A stretch of 64,000 nucleotides of DNA from Alphaproteobacteria bacterium (GTDB lineage Bacteria; Pseudomonadota; Alphaproteobacteria; Rickettsiales; SXRF01). Position 1 is the first letter of the stretch. Each line of letters begins with the position of its first letter. Location: positions 101,383 to 165,382 of the forward strand of contig JANYBV010000028.1 of the NCBI GenBank assembly GCA_025360605.1. The letters are read 5' to 3'. Made by a program: the position numbers and the translations under genes. This document shows, piece after piece, positions 46,410 to 55,115 of the stretch. The notes beneath the pieces were generated by a model. It saw only the letters and a program-made list of their open reading frames with translations, ran no database searches and was not told the DNA's origin.

Positions 46410-46557
46410 CTGAAATTACTAAGCCGGACAAATGCTTTGTTTCCTGCACTTCCGTGCTTCACGTACTTGAATGTACGCTCCAGTACGGTTCTTGAAAACT
46501 TCGCTTGTTGTCTTGGCCTAGCGTTTTATACATACAACCCGTTGTCTTTGTACATTC

Positions 46558-48198
46558 ATGGAATACCGCGTTCTCGCCCGCAAATACCGCCCTGCCACAT
46601 TCGATCACCTGATCGGGCAGGAAGTGCTGGTGCAGACTATTTCCAACGCCATTAAAACAGGCCGTATCGCCCATGCCTTTTTGCTCACCGGTATACGCGG
46701 TGTCGGCAAAACCACCACTGCGCGCATCATCGCGCGGGCGCTCAACTGCGTGGGACCGGACGGCAACGGCGGTGCCACCATCAGCCCGTGCGGGGTATGC
46801 AGTAACTGCACCATGATACTGGAAGGCCGCCACATGGACGTGCTGGAAATGGATGCTGCCAGCCACACCGGCGTGGATGATGTGCGTGAGCTGATCGACT
46901 CGGTGCGCTACCTGCCGACCTCGGCACGCTATAAAATATATATCATCGACGAAGTGCACATGCTCTCCAACAGCGCGTTTAACGCGCTGCTCAAAACGCT
47001 GGAAGAGCCACCGCCGCACGTCAAATTCATCTTCGCGACCACCGAGGCGCGCAAAATTCCCGTCACCATCCTGTCGCGTTGCCAGCGTTTCGATTTAAAG
47101 CGTGTTAGCCAAGAGGCACTCGCCGCGCATCTGGCGAATATTTCCAGACAGGAATCCATTGAAGCCGAAGACGAAGCACTGACGCTGATTGCCGTGGCCG
47201 CCGAAGGCTCGGTGCGTGATTCACTGTCGCTGCTGGATCAGGCGATTGCCCGCAGCACGCAGGAAAATGGAAAAATCACGACCGCAGCCGTGCGCCAGAT
47301 GATCGGTGCGGCGGATAATACCGCCACGTTTCGCTTACTCGAAACCCTGTTTCAGGGCAATGTCGCCGATGCGCTGGTGGAAGTGCGCAAGCAGTATGAG
47401 GGCGGTTCTGACCCGCTGATGATGGTGCAGGATGCCTTGCAGGTCACGCATCTGGTGACGCGGGTGAAAGTTGCCCCGCAGGCGCTGAATGATGTCACTA
47501 TTTCCGAACATGAACGCACGGCGGCCAAACAGATGGCCGAAAAGCTCAGTATGCCCGTCATTACCCGCCTGTGGCAGATGCTGCTGAAGGGCATTACCGA
47601 GGTGCGCATGGCACCAACGCCGCTGGCGGCGCTCGAAATGTTGATGGTACGTATCGCCTATGCCGCGCAGTTGCCTACCCCTGCGGATGCTATTCGTTTA
47701 GCGCAGGAGTCCCCGCCCGCCCGACCTATTGTGAATCCTGCGCCCACCGCCAAGGAACCGGTTGCATCTGCACCCGTTGCCAGAGAGCCTGTTGCCAAAG
47801 AAGAATCGGTTGTGAGTGCGCCAGCGCCTGTCGCACCAGTGCAGGTGGATAGTTTTGAAGCGGCTGTGGCGTTGTTTGTCCAGAACCGCGAACCGCTGAA
47901 ACATACCCAACTGGTTCACGAGGTGCGGCTGGTGAGCTTTGCGCAAGGAGCGATCGAGTTGCAGCTCAATAATAGTCTGCCACGCGATTTTACCGTGCAG
48001 ATTGCTAATGCACTGACGAAGTGGACAAACCAGCCATGGAAGGTGATAGCATCGCAGGAACAGGGCAATCCGAGCTTGCATGAAGTGGAAATCGCGCGTA
48101 AAGAAAAACAATTACAGAATGCATCCGCTCATCCGCTGGTTTCCAGCGTTTTGGAGCAGTTTCCGGGCGCAAAACTGACGGGTGTCAACAATAGCTAG
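46558..48198 (+). CDS. dnaX: DNA polymerase III subunit gamma/tau
   Basis: DnaX is the clamp-loader ATPase. It has Walker A GIRGVGKTTTARI, the zinc module CVGPDGNGGATISPCGVCSNC in part, Walker B IYIIDEVHML and sensor 1 FIFATTEARKIPVTILSRCQRF. A Pro/Ala/Val-rich linker (about 385-425) leads to the tau-specific C-terminal part. Length is 546 residues. I see no A6G-type slippery site, so a separate gamma form by frameshift is not suggested. It leads dnaX-ybaB-recR. Confidence 0.97.
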   Translation: MEYRVLARKYRPATFDHLIGQEVLVQTISNAIKTGRIAHAFLLTGIRGVGKTTTARIIARALNCVGPDGNGGATISPCGVCSNCTMILEGRHMDVLEMDAASHTGVDDVRELIDSVRYLPTSARYKIYIIDEVHMLSNSAFNALLKTLEEPPPHVKFIFATTEARKIPVTILSRCQRFDLKRVSQEALAAHLANISRQESIEAEDEALTLIAVAAEGSVRDSLSLLDQAIARSTQENGKITTAAVRQMIGAADNTATFRLLETLFQGNVADALVEVRKQYEGGSDPLMMVQDALQVTHLVTRVKVAPQALNDVTISEHERTAAKQMAEKLSMPVITRLWQMLLKGITEVRMAPTPLAALEMLMVRIAYAAQLPTPADAIRLAQESPPARPIVNPAPTAKEPVASAPVAREPVAKEESVVSAPAPVAPVQVDSFEAAVALFVQNREPLKHTQLVHEVRLVSFAQGAIELQLNNSLPRDFTVQIANALTKWTNQPWKVIASQEQGNPSLHEVEIARKEKQLQNASAHPLVSSVLEQFPGAKLTGVNNS

Positions 48199-48219
48199 AC
48201 CAATATTCGGGAGAAGACG

Positions 48220-48540
48220 ATGAATTTACAGAAAATGATGAAGCAGGCGCAGGACATGCAGCAAAAAATGCAGGAAATGCAGGCACGGCTGGAAGCCGAG
48301 GAAATGGACGGCAGCGCCGGCGGCGGCATGGTACGCATCCGCATCAACGGTAAGAACATGATGCTGAAGGTAGAGATTGACGACAGCCTGATGAAGGTCG
48401 AGGAAAAAGAAGTGCTAGAAGACCTGCTTGTGGCGGCGTATAACGACGCGCGCGCCAAGGTGGATGCGGCGTTCAGCGACAACATGTCCAGCATGACCAG
48501 TGGTTTAAACCTGCCGCCCGGATTCAAACTGCCGTTTTGA
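48220..48540 (+). CDS. ybaB: YbaB/EbfC nucleoid-associated protein
   Basis: This small DNA-binding protein, typically between dnaX and recR, has KMMKQAQDMQQKMQEMQARLE (helical) then GGMVRIRINGKNMMLKVEI. Length is 106 residues. GGGAGAAG precedes the ATG. It may affect nucleoid structure or gene expression. Confidence 0.95.
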   Translation: MNLQKMMKQAQDMQQKMQEMQARLEAEEMDGSAGGGMVRIRINGKNMMLKVEIDDSLMKVEEKEVLEDLLVAAYNDARAKVDAAFSDNMSSMTSGLNLPPGFKLPF

Positions 48541-48549
48541 TTCATTATA

Positions 48550-49143
48550 ATGACCCATTCCGATATTGATGAGCTGATACGGTTGTTTTCCAAACTTCCG
48601 GGGCTTGGGCCGCGCTCGGCGCGCCGTGTGGTGCTGCACCTGATCCGCCAGAAACAACCGCTGATGGAGCCACTCGCTGCGGTGATGCAGCGTGCGCTCA
48701 CCACCATCCGCACCTGTTCGGTATGCGGCAATCTCGATACCCATGATATATGCAGCATTTGCAGCGACACCCGCCGCGATGGTTCCTCGATCTGCGTGGT
48801 CGAGGATCTGGCGGATTTGTGGGCGATTGAGCGCTGCAACCTATATAAAGGCCAGTACCATGTGCTCGGTGGCACGCTGTCGGCGATGGATGATCGTGGG
48901 CCTGCGCAGCTGAATATCGAGTCGCTGATAACGCGTGCGGCCAAGGACACGGTGAAGGAAATTATTCTCGCCACCAACGCCACGCTCGAAGGCCAGACCA
49001 CCGCCCATTACCTGACCACGCGCTTGGAAGGCTGCAATGTCAGCATCTCGCGCCTTGCACAGGGCATTCCTATGGGCGGCGAACTGGATTACCTCGATGA
49101 CGGCACGCTGGGCGCAGCGCTCAAAGCACGCTTGCCGTTTTAG
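48550..49143 (+). CDS. recR: recombination protein RecR
   Basis: RecR acts with RecF/RecO to load RecA at gaps. It has a helix-hairpin-helix (LPGLGPRSARRVVLHL), a C4 zinc finger (CSVCGNLDTHDICSIC), and a Toprim domain (VVEDLADLWAIERC, then ATLEGQTTAHYLT). Length is 197 residues. It ends by overlapping the dprE2 gene end by four bases on the opposite strand. Confidence 0.97.
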   Translation: MTHSDIDELIRLFSKLPGLGPRSARRVVLHLIRQKQPLMEPLAAVMQRALTTIRTCSVCGNLDTHDICSICSDTRRDGSSICVVEDLADLWAIERCNLYKGQYHVLGGTLSAMDDRGPAQLNIESLITRAAKDTVKEIILATNATLEGQTTAHYLTTRLEGCNVSISRLAQGIPMGGELDYLDDGTLGAALKARLPF

Positions 49144-49898
49144 AGCTTCAACCTCTTAAAGATTCTTTCCGGTATGTGCATGATGATAAGCATGATGTAT
49201 TTCCAGAAAAACGGCACATAGACCACGTCTTTTTTCTTGTGCATGGCTTTCACGATTTTTTGCGCCACATATTCGCGGCTGGCTATTAAAGGGCTTTCCA
49301 TACCCCACGTCATCGGTGTGTCGATGAAGCCCGGTTTCACCGTCATCACATGCACACCTTTTTTATAAAAGTAATTGCGCAGGCCCGAAGCGAACGCCGT
49401 GAGTGCCGCTTTGGCACTGCCGTAGGCGTAGTTGCTTTGCCGCCCACGGTCACCTGCGACGGATGAAATGATGACGACGCTGCCTTGTTTTTTCTCGGCG
49501 AGTTTGATGGCCGCCAGCGTGGCGATTTGTGCGGGCAGGGTGTAGTTGATGTGGCTGGTGAAGGCGATGTCGGGCAGGCTGAGTGGTTCGCTGCTGCCCA
49601 TGGTGCCGGTGGCGATGATAATGTGGTCGAAATCGCCGGCACGCTGGATAAAAGATTCGGCGGTGAAATATTCATCGACAAAATCGGAGACCATCACCAT
49701 GCACGGGACGTTATAGCGGGTGACGAGGTCGCGCCCGAGCAGATCGACTTCCTTCTCGTCGCGCCCTGACACAATCAGCCCGCAACCCTCGCGTGCCAGC
49801 ACATGGCAGATAGCCTGCGCCAGTGAAGAGGTGGCCCCCACCACAAGGACGGTGCTACCAAATGGTGCAGAAGATGTATTCGTTTTTCCAGTGCTCAT
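49140..49898 (-). CDS. dprE2: decaprenylphosphoryl-beta-D-ribose 2-epimerase subunit, DprE2-like
   Basis: This SDR enzyme is similar in pattern to mycobacterial DprE2, which reduces the 2-keto sugar to complete epimerisation to decaprenyl-phosphoryl-arabinose. It has VVGATSSLAQAI at the start, INYTLPAQIATLAAIKL, catalytic YAYGSAKAAL (YxxxK), and the typical end YVAQKIVKAM, then MIIMHIPERIFKRL. I chose the ATG at 49898. It overlaps the AftB-like gene by 44 bases and is the last gene in the operon. Identity with DprE2 is inferred from motifs and gene order. Confidence 0.85.
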   Translation of the reverse strand: MSTGKTNTSSAPFGSTVLVVGATSSLAQAICHVLAREGCGLIVSGRDEKEVDLLGRDLVTRYNVPCMVMVSDFVDEYFTAESFIQRAGDFDHIIIATGTMGSSEPLSLPDIAFTSHINYTLPAQIATLAAIKLAEKKQGSVVIISSVAGDRGRQSNYAYGSAKAALTAFASGLRNYFYKKGVHVMTVKPGFIDTPMTWGMESPLIASREYVAQKIVKAMHKKKDVVYVPFFWKYIMLIIMHIPERIFKRLKL

Positions 49899-51498
49899 AT
49901 ATACCCATGTTAAATGCAATAATGGTTTTAAGCCGGTTGATATCAGTTAAGTCGCCCGAGGTAATAATCCTCAGCTTTTCGTAGTAACGTGCCAGTGACG
50001 GATCCATTTTGTCGGTGTCGCCGGTTTTGACCGCCTCCAGATAACCGCGTGGAATAGGGCGTTTGAAATGGCCGATGAAAAAACCGCCGTCCTGTATCAC
50101 CGGCATCCGCGCCAGCAACGGGTCGCTCAGTGCCAGCTCGTCAATCAGGATATTGCCGGCACCAGCATAATAGCCGAGCATGCCGATAAAGTGTGCTTTT
50201 TCGACATGGCCAGGGGCTTTTTTTACCAGATTGGTCGCCCAGCCGACAAATTTGTGGTGGGCATCGGTGTTGACGGTGAGGGGGGTGAGTTTAGGAAATA
50301 GCTGGTTGCCGTTGAACATGGACTTGGCATCAATCATCGGGCTGGGATTCATGGTACAGGCAAACGGGCAGTACTCGCGCAGCGCCCGTGAGGTGGGCAA
50401 AGGAGAACCCGTGACCAGTAGCACCGCGATGATGGTCGTGACGGTATAGAGTTGCTTTTTTTCCGGAAGAAAAATGTACAGCAGCCACACTGATACAAAG
50501 GCGGGATACGCCCAGAAGCGTCCGACCATGTAGTCGCCGCCGACATAAATCAGGTACAGCACATACCAGTACAGCCCGAGGGCGATGCTGGCGGGGAGCA
50601 GCAGGGGCGAGCGCCACGAGGTAGGTTTTTTGATGAGGGCGATGATGATGAAGGCAAGGGATGAGAGTATCTCAAGGCCGGTGGCGGTGTCGGTGATGAG
50701 GGTGAACTTGGCGTAGATCATCCCATGTTCGATGTAGCGGGCGGTGGCAATGCCGGTGCCGAGCTTGGCATATTTGGTGTTGGGAAATAAAAATCCGTAA
50801 TAGATAAATGCAAAGATAAACCATGCGATGAGCGGGGTGGCACCAAGGATGGCTTGCTTCCAGTTAATCCTGCGCCAGCTGTTGATGGCCAGCAACAAAA
50901 GCGGCGGTGCATAGAAAATCACCATATCCAGACGGTTTAACAGCGACAACGCCACCGTCAGCGACAGGTATAACCAGAATTTGGGATGCGCCTGTTTCCT
51001 GAGCAGGAGGTAGCCGAACACACTGAACAGCAAATAGCTCAGCGGGTTTTCAAGGCCGGAGCTGGTATAGTCGCGGAAGGCGCGTGAAGCCATCAGCGGC
51101 AGGAAAAAACAGGCCAGCGTCAGCACTATGTGCTTTCGCGCGCTGCCCAGCGTGACCAGTACCGCCCCTGTGGTGGCGAACAACGACAAGAACACGTTGG
51201 TGAGAAACAGGTTGGAAAGCAGCACATTCATTGGAATATGCAGCAGCAGCCACAGCGGGTGGGTGTAGACCTGCACGCGCTCGTTGATGTTCCAGCGCAA
51301 CCCGTAGCCATTGAAAAAATTATCGAGGACGCGCAGGGTGATATACGCGTCTTCCGACACCCACGCATTGAGCAATACAAAATAGGCAAACCAAATCCAC
51401 GCGGAATGAAAAATAAACAACCGTATACCGGAATCGGAGCGGGCGAGGCTGGCGCTCAGGCGGGTATACAGCCCCTTGATTATTCTCTGCGTTTCCAT
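49855..51498 (-). CDS. AftB-like GT-C arabinosyltransferase
   Basis: This 547-residue polytopic inner-membrane protein is of the GT-C superfamily. The first periplasmic loop has WVSEDAYITLRVLDNFF with the acidic pair needed by polyprenyl-sugar enzymes, then ERVQVYTHPLWLLL and RDYTSSGLENPLSYLL. This order is recognisable from the mycobacterial beta-(1-2)-arabinofuranosyltransferase AftB and related enzymes. The C-terminal 150 residues are periplasmic and soluble. It lies between dprE1 and dprE2 with overlaps at both ends. It likely moves D-arabinofuranose from the decaprenyl carrier; the acceptor is unknown. Confidence 0.8.
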   Translation of the reverse strand: METQRIIKGLYTRLSASLARSDSGIRLFIFHSAWIWFAYFVLLNAWVSEDAYITLRVLDNFFNGYGLRWNINERVQVYTHPLWLLLHIPMNVLLSNLFLTNVFLSLFATTGAVLVTLGSARKHIVLTLACFFLPLMASRAFRDYTSSGLENPLSYLLFSVFGYLLLRKQAHPKFWLYLSLTVALSLLNRLDMVIFYAPPLLLLAINSWRRINWKQAILGATPLIAWFIFAFIYYGFLFPNTKYAKLGTGIATARYIEHGMIYAKFTLITDTATGLEILSSLAFIIIALIKKPTSWRSPLLLPASIALGLYWYVLYLIYVGGDYMVGRFWAYPAFVSVWLLYIFLPEKKQLYTVTTIIAVLLVTGSPLPTSRALREYCPFACTMNPSPMIDAKSMFNGNQLFPKLTPLTVNTDAHHKFVGWATNLVKKAPGHVEKAHFIGMLGYYAGAGNILIDELALSDPLLARMPVIQDGGFFIGHFKRPIPRGYLEAVKTGDTDKMDPSLARYYEKLRIITSGDLTDINRLKTIIAFNMGIYEHWKNEYIFCTIW

Positions 51499-52835
51499 TC
51501 CAGCCGATCAGACATGAGTGAGGTGAATTTGGCGTTCGGGTCGATCTGGTTGATGACGCTTTCCCAGTCGGTGGCAGCTTTGCCGTACATGATGCGGAAA
51601 TGTTCGGCACTTAAGATAGCGTCCTTGGCGAGGTAGACGCGCCCGCCATTATCAGCCACCCAGCGGTTGAGCTGTGGCAGCACTGCCTGCACGCGCGCGG
51701 TGTTCGGGAAATCCAGCGCAATGCTGTATCCGGCTTGCGAAAAAGTCAGCAGACCTTTGCTGCGGCGGTGGTATTTGATGACGGCGAGGAAGGAAAACAG
51801 GTTTTTGCTGTGCAGGGCGGACAGGAACGTGAGCATCTGTGCCACAACATCGGGTGAATCGGGGAACATACACTGATACTGGAAGAAGCCACGCTTGCCA
51901 TATAACCGGTTCCAGTTGCCGATGCGGTCGAGCGGATGGAAAAACTGGCCGAAACCGCTGGTTTCCGTTTTGCGCCACGCGGAATATTTACGGAAGCGCA
52001 GCTTGTTGTAAATCGCCATCGAATAGCGGTTGAGTACAAAGGAAGGCAGGAAAAACGGCACATTCAGTCCTTTTTTCTGCGGTTTGTAGGCAGAAAGCGG
52101 TGCGCCGCCGCTTTCTGTGTCGATATGGGTGGCGGCTTCGAAAATGCCGCGGCCAATGTCTTCGCCGCGTGCCATGTGGTCGATCCAGCCGACCATATAG
52201 TCGCTGCTGTCGCGGTATTCCTCAAATGCGCCGACCATGTCTTCCAGTGTTTCGACGCTGTAGGTGGTGGAGCTTAAGGATGACGAGCTGATAGGTTTAA
52301 GTTTCAGCGTCAGCTCTTCGATGATGCCCGTCATGCCCATGCCACCGGCGGTCGTCCAGAAAATTTCACGGTTATGGGTGGTAGAGCAATCGACACTCTC
52401 GCCGCTGGGCAACAGCAGCCGTATGGACTGCACATGTTCGGCAAAATCGCCCTCGCGGTACTGGTTTTTGCCATGCACGTTGCAGGCAAATGCCCCGCCC
52501 AGCGTCACATGGCACGTGCCCGGAATGGCAGCGGGAATCCAGCCGCGCGGGATGGTGATGTCCATCAGTTCCTTGAGGGTGACACCGGCTTGCACGCGCA
52601 CCATGCCACGGTTGCTGTCGAAGTCGATCAAATGGTTGAGGCGCTCGGTTAAAATGACACCGTTGGGCTGCAAAGAGGAATCGCCGTACGACCGCCCCAA
52701 GCCACGCGCGAGGACGGGGCCTTCCTGATTTATGAAATGGGCGAGCTCGCGTTGCTTCTCAGGCCGCCACGTCCGGCACTCCGCCAGCGGCGCGTGCCCC
52801 CAACCGTAGAGAGTCTGTTGTTTGGACTCAGGCAT
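51480..52835 (-). CDS. dprE1: decaprenylphosphoryl-beta-D-ribose oxidase, DprE1-like
   Basis: This FAD-dependent oxidase oxidises the 2'-OH of the polyprenyl-phosphoryl ribose. It has ARGLGRSYGDSS and PGTCHVTLGGAFACNVHGKN (His121, matching Mtb His132) for FAD, and VYLAKDAILSAEHFRIMY with the Lys matching Mtb Lys418. The Mtb Cys387 (benzothiazinone target) is replaced by Ala373 in AGYSIALDFP. Length is 451 residues, compared with 461 in M. tuberculosis. It is first in the dprE1-AftB-dprE2 run and overlaps the next gene by 19 bases. Confidence 0.88.
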   Translation of the reverse strand: MPESKQQTLYGWGHAPLAECRTWRPEKQRELAHFINQEGPVLARGLGRSYGDSSLQPNGVILTERLNHLIDFDSNRGMVRVQAGVTLKELMDITIPRGWIPAAIPGTCHVTLGGAFACNVHGKNQYREGDFAEHVQSIRLLLPSGESVDCSTTHNREIFWTTAGGMGMTGIIEELTLKLKPISSSSLSSTTYSVETLEDMVGAFEEYRDSSDYMVGWIDHMARGEDIGRGIFEAATHIDTESGGAPLSAYKPQKKGLNVPFFLPSFVLNRYSMAIYNKLRFRKYSAWRKTETSGFGQFFHPLDRIGNWNRLYGKRGFFQYQCMFPDSPDVVAQMLTFLSALHSKNLFSFLAVIKYHRRSKGLLTFSQAGYSIALDFPNTARVQAVLPQLNRWVADNGGRVYLAKDAILSAEHFRIMYGKAATDWESVINQIDPNAKFTSLMSDRLEWKRRE

Positions 52836-52842
52836 GTGTACG

Positions 52843-53658
52843 TTATAAAATGTTTTGAGTGCGAGTGAAGTTTAAAACATGCTCTGAAATGACCGAACTG
52901 TCAAAATCATTATGCCCGACAGCGGGAAAAAATACGGCTTCTTTGACGCATATTGCCGCATCAAAAAGTGTTTTGGCATGAGCGATAGGAATGGTTGCGT
53001 CTTTTTCACCGTGGAAGAGAAGCAGGGGGCCTTTGATATGGGCGATTTTGGCGAGGGAATTGTAACTGTCCTTGATAAGCCAGTTGACGGGCGCGTAGTA
53101 ATAAATTTCGGCGGCGCGTGCTGCCACCGAGGTATAGGGCGCTTGCAATATAAGTGAGGCAATATCAAATTCCGTGGCTATCTGAACGGCAACCCCTGTG
53201 CCCAGCGATTCCCCGTACACGATGACGCGCCACAGCGGGATATGTTTTTGTTGCAGCAAAAACGCCAGTGCGGTGCGTGCGTCGTTATAAAGTCCGGTTT
53301 CGCTGGGAGCGCCGGTGCTTTTACCGTAGCCGCGGTAGCTGAGAGCCAGTACACCAAAGCCCAACTGGCTCAGGCTTTTATAGATGGCGGCACGCGTGGA
53401 CATGTTGGTGGCGTTGCCGTGAAAATACACGATGGTGGGAAAACCCTCATACGCCTCGCGGTACCACAGCTGTAAGGTTTCGTTGTCGGGGGTTTTAATG
53501 AAATGCTCGCTGAATTCCCCTAGCCCGTACTGCGCCGGAGGCAGGATCGGTTTTTGCGGATGGTAAATCAGGTGGCGCTGCATGCGGTATAAAAATATCA
53601 CCATCGCTGCATAGAGCAGGGCAATACTAAAAAATAATCCTGTGAACACATACACCAT
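52843..53658 (-). CDS. alpha/beta hydrolase, ABHD13/BEM46 type
   Basis: A membrane-anchored serine hydrolase. One N-terminal helix (about 5-27) precedes the hydrolase domain, with YFHGNATNMSTR (oxyanion HG), nucleophile YGESLGTGVA, acid HGEKDATIPIAHA and base VGHNDFD. I chose the ATG at 53658; a TTG 30 bases upstream is possible. It lies 7 bases downstream of dprE1's start in the opposite-order unit, and its substrate is unknown. Likely a thioesterase or lipase. Confidence 0.88.
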   Translation of the reverse strand: MVYVFTGLFFSIALLYAAMVIFLYRMQRHLIYHPQKPILPPAQYGLGEFSEHFIKTPDNETLQLWYREAYEGFPTIVYFHGNATNMSTRAAIYKSLSQLGFGVLALSYRGYGKSTGAPSETGLYNDARTALAFLLQQKHIPLWRVIVYGESLGTGVAVQIATEFDIASLILQAPYTSVAARAAEIYYYAPVNWLIKDSYNSLAKIAHIKGPLLLFHGEKDATIPIAHAKTLFDAAICVKEAVFFPAVGHNDFDSSVISEHVLNFTRTQNIL

Positions 53659-53730
53659 AATTTCATTATACTCGAAAAAGATTGCCAATTCACTACTAGT
53701 TGCTATGGTTTCGTAAGGAGAAAAAACGCC

Positions 53731-54219
53731 ATGTCAGTCATTTCGATTTACCTAGTTTTCAGTATGTTGGCCGTGCTTTGGTACGATATCAGCCGCTACA
53801 TTATTCCTAACTGGCTGGTGGGGCTGATGCTGGCGACGTATCCCATTGCTGTGGCGATGAGCCACTCGGCAGTGGACTGGAAAATGGCGGTGGTGGGTAT
53901 GCTGCTGGTGCTGGTGGTGGGCTATATCGTTTTTGCCATGAAATGGATGGGCGGTGGCGACATCAAGCTGATGACGGCGTGTGCATTATGGGTAGGTTTA
54001 CAGAACCTTCCGGATTTCCTGTTTTTGGTGGCGATCATCGGCGGGGCGTTTTCGCTCGGCGTGCTGATGATGCGTAAGGCGATGCCCTTTATCCCTCGCA
54101 AAGAAGGATCCCCACCGCTGCCGCGCCTGCTGCGTGATGACGAACCGGTCCCGTACGGCGTGGCGATTGCTTTTGGCTTTCTGTTTTTGCTGCTTAACGG
54201 AAAAGTAGTTCCCGTCTAG
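53731..54219 (+). CDS. cpaA: prepilin peptidase CpaA (A24 family)
   Basis: This aspartic peptidase processes Flp/Tad-type or type IV prepilins in the inner membrane. The catalytic aspartates are in WYDISRYIIPN and GGGDIKLM; four to five hydrophobic helices surround them. The methylase half found in PilD is absent, as in CpaA. Length is 162 residues. AAGGAG precedes the ATG. No other pilus genes are in the window. Confidence 0.93.
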   Translation: MSVISIYLVFSMLAVLWYDISRYIIPNWLVGLMLATYPIAVAMSHSAVDWKMAVVGMLLVLVVGYIVFAMKWMGGGDIKLMTACALWVGLQNLPDFLFLVAIIGGAFSLGVLMMRKAMPFIPRKEGSPPLPRLLRDDEPVPYGVAIAFGFLFLLLNGKVVPV

Positions 54220-55115
54220 CTGAGCGGGGTGTCTTCGGCGTCGTTTTTCGTTGCTTCTTTCTGGATAATCCGCAAGCCCAGCGTGTGTACGATCTGGTAA
54301 TTGAATTCGGCGCCGAAAATAAAAATCATGTTGCAGATATAGAAAAACACGAGCGCTGCTATGATGCCGCCCAAGCTGCCGTAAATCAGGTTCACCTGAT
54401 CGAAATGCGACAGGTAACCGGTGAGGGAGAACGCCGCGCCTATCCACAGCAACACCACCAGCACCGCCCCCGGAGCTACGGAGAGGATACCCTGCTTGAT
54501 GTTGGGGATGGTGTAGTAAATCGCGCAAACGGCGAGGAATAACAACCCCACCGAGATGAAAAAGACGAGGCGGCTGAGATAGTCGCGGTTTTCAGGGATG
54601 AGGTGGATGCCGAGCCAGCCCTCAAGCGAATGCAGGATAATCGGTACGGTTACCACCAGCAGCATCGATGAAATAACGACAAAGGTGAACACCAGCAACT
54701 GGGCAATGCTAAGGGAGCGGCGCAGCCAGTAGGCGGGCGGGGTTTGCACATGGTAGGCGCGGTTGAGGATGGTGCGTAACCCTTCCACAGCGGATGAGGC
54801 CGTCCAGATGGCCCCGAGAATAGATACGGTGAGTAATCCCTGCGGCGGGCCGGAGACAATCTCGACCACGCGCGGTTGCAGCGCAGCCGTCAGGTTTTTG
54901 GGCAGGGCGTGCAGCACCCACGTGATGAATTCGGTGCCGGCCGCCCCCTGACCCAGTACCCCTGCGAGCGCAAAGGTGAATACTAAAAATGGAAACAAGG
55001 CGAGTAGTCCGAGGAAGGCGAGGTAACCAGCATGTTCGATGCCGTCATGGTAAATGGTGTCGATGAGCGCGCGCCATACACAATGTGTCAGTTGTCGCGG
55101 CGAAAGCAGCTTCAT
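54216..55115 (-). CDS. YihY/BrkB family membrane protein
   Basis: This polytopic inner-membrane protein (about six helices) has the family sequence around HAGYLAFLGLLALFPFLVFTFALAG and NLIYGSLGGIIAALVFFYICNMIFIFGAEFN. Its function is unsettled; older names tie it to ribonuclease BN by error. Length is 299 residues. It overlaps aguA by four bases upstream and the cpaA end by four bases on the other strand. Confidence 0.92.
   Translation of the reverse strand: MKLLSPRQLTHCVWRALIDTIYHDGIEHAGYLAFLGLLALFPFLVFTFALAGVLGQGAAGTEFITWVLHALPKNLTAALQPRVVEIVSGPPQGLLTVSILGAIWTASSAVEGLRTILNRAYHVQTPPAYWLRRSLSIAQLLVFTFVVISSMLLVVTVPIILHSLEGWLGIHLIPENRDYLSRLVFFISVGLLFLAVCAIYYTIPNIKQGILSVAPGAVLVVLLWIGAAFSLTGYLSHFDQVNLIYGSLGGIIAALVFFYICNMIFIFGAEFNYQIVHTLGLRIIQKEATKNDAEDTPLS

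Noticed and set aside
46558..48198. Programmed frameshift in dnaX giving a gamma form
   Set aside because: I found no A6G-type slippery heptamer with a downstream hairpin in the region after the ATPase domain.
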